NCBI GenBank assembly: GCA_035526665.1
Contig: DATLBY010000363.1
Location: forward strand, 1-7,782
Reading direction: 5' to 3'
DNA length: 7,782 nucleotides
Source of the DNA: DATLBY01 sp035526665
GTDB taxonomy: Bacteria; Acidobacteriota; Terriglobia; Bryobacterales; Bryobacteraceae
Positions within the stretch are counted from its first letter, which is position 1; each line of letters begins with the position of its first letter. Shown one piece after another: positions 5,975 through 7,782 of the stretch. The notes beneath the pieces are model-generated. The model was not told the origin of the DNA and did no database searches. It worked only from the letters and a program-made list of their open reading frames with translations. The position numbers were made by a program, and so were the translations under genes.

Positions 5975-7516
5975 CTACACACCCGCAGCCACAACATGGG
6001 TCCCGGGGCTGCTGGAGGTGTCGCTGGTAGCCAACTCCTCCCGGAATCGCACGTGCCGGAGCCGCGTCAGTTCCACCAGCGGACGCCAGGCGGCGTGCAC
6101 TAGATGATGTTTGATCAGCAACCGCCAGAAGCGGTTCGAGCGTTTGTACAGGTACGACATCGCCAGGTACGGCGCCACCGCTCGCCAGTCCGCCGGCCGG
6201 CGGCGCCAGATCGAGGCGTGGGAGAAGAGGCGCTGATACATCCAGGCATAACCGTCTTCCAACTCCTCGGGGGACATGTGTTTCGGACGGAACACCGCGT
6301 GCGCCGTGTCGTACAGAGCCCAGTTGCGGTGCAGCAAGCGGTCCTCGCTTTCGATCTGCCGGAATAGCGGCGTTCCCGGATAAGGAGTGAGAATGTGGAA
6401 CGTCGCGCACTCCATCCGGTTCTCCTCGACCCAATCGGCGGTCCGCGTGAAAACATCTTTCCGGTCGTGATCGAATCCCAGCACAAATGAGCCATTTACC
6501 TGGATGCCGTTATCATGTAGCATTCGGACGCGGCGCGCATAATCCGCGGCCTTCGGAGTCTTCTTCCTGGCATCGGAGAGGTTCTCGTCGGTGAGCGACT
6601 CGAATCCCACGAATACGCCGGTACATCCTCCGAGTGCCATGGTTCGGATCAGGGCCGGATCGTCGGTGACATCGATGGATACGGCCGCGCTCCAGATCTT
6701 TTTCAGCGGCCGCAGGGCCAGACATAAGTCGCGCAGATAGGCCCGGTTCGATCCCAGGTTGTTATCGACAAAGACACCGTACGGCTGCCCGTCCGCCACG
6801 AACTCGGCCGCCACCTGGCTGGGGTCCCGCATGCGATAGGGCATACGCAGGCCGTCCGTCGCCAGGTAGCAAAACCCGCACCGGTTATGACAACCACGCG
6901 TGGCGATCAGACTGGTGGTTGTGAGGAAGCTCTTCCGTGGCAGAATCGCCCGCCTCGGCGCTGGGTCGCTGCGATATTCGCTCTCATAAGTTGCGGTGTA
7001 TCTCGGCTGAAGGCAGGCCGCCTCCACGTCGGCCAGGATCCGCGGCCAAAGCTGCACGCCATCGCCTACCGCCAGCGCGTCCGCATGGGGTGCGCACTCG
7101 CCGGGGCACGAGAGCACATGCAGTCCGCCCAGCACCACCTTGCTGCCGCGGCTGCGGTACCATTGCGCCAGCTCGAAGGCCCGTTTTGCGAACGTCAGGT
7201 GGACGGTAATCCCCACTACCTCTGGGAGCGGCACGAACGGCGGCCGCCCATCCAGCAGATTTTCGTCACAGTACCCGATCTTCCAGTGCTCTGGCGTGGT
7301 TGCGGCGAAACTTGTCAAGGCGAGGGTGGGCGTAAGCACATGCTTACCGAAGCTCGCATGCGGATCTTTCGGGTAAAAGGGATTGATCAGGAGAGCATAG
7401 CGCGCCTGTACCGGTCCGGCGGTGATCGTAGGATCCAGAAGTGGCGGGCGTGTCATCTCCAGGGGACACCAGTTACGTCGGGGCGCGTGTAACCCTGGCC
7501 GGCTGGCTGCACTCAT
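5975..7516 (-). CDS. B12-binding-domain radical SAM protein
   Basis: Protein of 513 residues. Residues about 38-165 form a cobalamin-binding-like Rossmann domain (VVGITVHLTF, KVVLGGLHVLSCPGE, HADALAVGDG, then LWPRIL); a canonical DxHxxG His loop is not visible, which is common in this group. The radical SAM core carries TRGCHNRCGFCY with Cys209, Cys213 and Cys216 (CxxxCxxC) for the 4Fe-4S cluster and SAM, followed by VFVGFESL, GIQVNGSFVLGFDHD and TPYPGTPLF. The C-terminal part (LYDTAHAVFRP, then the MSPEELEDGYAWMYQRLFSH segment) resembles the DUF4070 tail of this family. Relatives modify lipids, tetrapyrroles or small metabolites, often by methylation or ring rearrangement; the substrate here is unknown. 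It stands alone on this strand. Start 7516 is supported by a well-placed promoter giving a leaderless mRNA; ATG 7456 (Met21) is an alternative, as the first 20 residues look unconserved, but its GGAG abuts the ATG with no spacing. Confidence 0.92.
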   Translation of the reverse strand: MSAASRPGLHAPRRNWCPLEMTRPPLLDPTITAGPVQARYALLINPFYPKDPHASFGKHVLTPTLALTSFAATTPEHWKIGYCDENLLDGRPPFVPLPEVVGITVHLTFAKRAFELAQWYRSRGSKVVLGGLHVLSCPGECAPHADALAVGDGVQLWPRILADVEAACLQPRYTATYESEYRSDPAPRRAILPRKSFLTTTSLIATRGCHNRCGFCYLATDGLRMPYRMRDPSQVAAEFVADGQPYGVFVDNNLGSNRAYLRDLCLALRPLKKIWSAAVSIDVTDDPALIRTMALGGCTGVFVGFESLTDENLSDARKKTPKAADYARRVRMLHDNGIQVNGSFVLGFDHDRKDVFTRTADWVEENRMECATFHILTPYPGTPLFRQIESEDRLLHRNWALYDTAHAVFRPKHMSPEELEDGYAWMYQRLFSHASIWRRRPADWRAVAPYLAMSYLYKRSNRFWRLLIKHHLVHAAWRPLVELTRLRHVRFREELATSDTSSSPGTHVVAAGV

Positions 7517-7521
7517 GGAGA

Positions 7522-7540
7522 TACTTTATTGTGTAAAGTA
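7522..7540. promoter_or_regulatory. putative operator dyad TACTTTA-N5-TAAAGTA
   Basis: A perfect 7-bp inverted repeat (7522-7528 and 7534-7540) has a 5-bp centre TTGTG; counting outward to 7518/7544, 9 of 11 pairs match. The right arm also lies in a second palindrome, AAGTACTT (7536-7543). The dyad covers the spacer and -10 element of the radical SAM promoter, where a bound protein would block RNA polymerase. The symmetry suits a dimeric winged-helix or helix-turn-helix repressor (PadR-, TetR- or ArsR-like); no regulator gene is in the window, so the family is a guess. Confidence 0.6.
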
Positions 7541-7551
7541 CTTCGTGTCAA
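7523..7551 (-). promoter_or_regulatory. sigma-70-type promoter of the radical SAM gene
   Basis: On the minus strand a perfect -35 TTGACA (7551-7546) is followed by a 17-bp spacer and a -10 TAAAGT (7528-7523, 4 of 6 matches to TATAAT). The A of ATG 7516 is the seventh base after the -10, the usual transcription start distance, so the mRNA is predicted to be leaderless. This fits the lack of a Shine-Dalgarno. The elements are read directly; activity is inferred. Confidence 0.7.
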
Positions 7552-7571
7552 GAGCTATTTCGGCGGTTCCG

Positions 7572-7782
7572 CTATTTCTTCTGACGTTCCTTGGACTCGT
7601 GGTAGCCCGCTTTGATCGCATCGGCTTCCGGCATATAGGCGCCGTTTTTGGTTTTGCCGTACCAGCGATCGCCGTTGCGATGGAATATTTTCGTATCCTT
7701 ATTCACCCACACCATGCCCGCCCCGCCGCCCATGGCTGGCGCCGTGCTGGAAGCGGACCGATTCTCCGCGGGCCGAGACGCG
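7572..7782 (-). CDS. C-terminal part of an unrecognised protein with a YGKTK module
   Basis: The frame is open from the right edge to TAG at 7574-7572 and gives 69 residues; the start is outside the window or, less likely, at an internal Met. A Ser/Ala/Gly-rich linker (SASSTAPAMGGGAG) leads into a compact module: MVWVNKDTKIFHRNGDRWYG, then KTKNGAYMPEADAIKAGYHE and a Lys-rich end. I recall similar short modules (VWVN...YH...G..YYGKTK.G.YM.E..A...GY) at the C-termini of bacterial, often exported, proteins, sometimes with Cys in place of Arg. I know no function for them. Clear codon structure and this motif argue for a real gene. It is upstream of the radical SAM gene on the same strand with a 55-bp gap that contains that gene's promoter, so they need not share a transcript. 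Confidence 0.72.
   Translation of the reverse strand, partial: ASRPAENRSASSTAPAMGGGAGMVWVNKDTKIFHRNGDRWYGKTKNGAYMPEADAIKAGYHESKERQKK

Noticed and set aside
5837..6103. 88-residue plus-strand frame spanning the gap after brnA
   Set aside because: Starts inside brnA and ends inside the radical SAM gene; low-complexity translation and no start signal. It is an overlap artefact.
6887..7492. 201-residue open frame on the plus strand
   Set aside because: Antisense to the radical SAM gene, across its B12-binding domain up to the CxxxCxxC cluster region; no domain recognised.

Overview
The window looks like a piece of a moderately GC-rich bacterial chromosome. The adjacent PSD1-type (DUF1549/DUF1553) and DUF1501 genes point to Acidobacteriota (Bryobacterales/Solibacter-like), Planctomycetota or Verrucomicrobiota, where such pairs are abundant. 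I favour Acidobacteriota, but that is an inference from gene content and no ribosomal marker is present.

Left two thirds (1-5193, + strand): a tightly packed, apparently co-transcribed trio. A DUF1549/DUF1553 protein, cut by the left edge, carries a CxxCH motif and a long coiled-coil insert. It ends in the ribosome binding region of a DUF1501 protein, which has a twin-arginine signal and a sulfatase/alkaline-phosphatase-like fold. The DUF1501 stop in turn overlaps the start region of an S9 prolyl-oligopeptidase-type serine peptidase with an intact Ser-Asp-His triad. PSD1 and DUF1501 proteins are a common genomic pair with poorly known function. The overlapping peptidase suggests a shared extracytoplasmic degradation role, which is inference.

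Middle (5194-5974): a 156-bp gap with no convincing terminator is followed by a type II toxin-antitoxin module, brnT-brnA, joined by an ATGA stop/start overlap. An inverted repeat (ATATTGC/GCAATAT) brackets the likely -10 element and the GTG start of brnT, as expected of an autoregulatory operator. A 107-bp convergent gap separates brnA from the next gene.

Right (5975-7782, - strand): a cobalamin-binding-domain radical SAM enzyme with a CxxxCxxC cluster motif. Its promoter is unusually readable: TTGACA, 17 bp, TAAAGT, with a perfect TACTTTA/TAAAGTA dyad over the spacer and -10 element. The predicted transcription start falls on the A of the ATG, so the mRNA may be leaderless and repressor-controlled. 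At the right edge lies the C-terminal end of another minus-strand gene, with a compact Tyr-Gly-Lys-Thr-Lys module.

I did not find a clearly new multi-gene system. The most testable new items are the two promoter-overlapping dyads with likely leaderless starts, and the peptidase coupled to the PSD1/DUF1501 pair. No rRNA, tRNA, CRISPR array or intact mobile element was seen.
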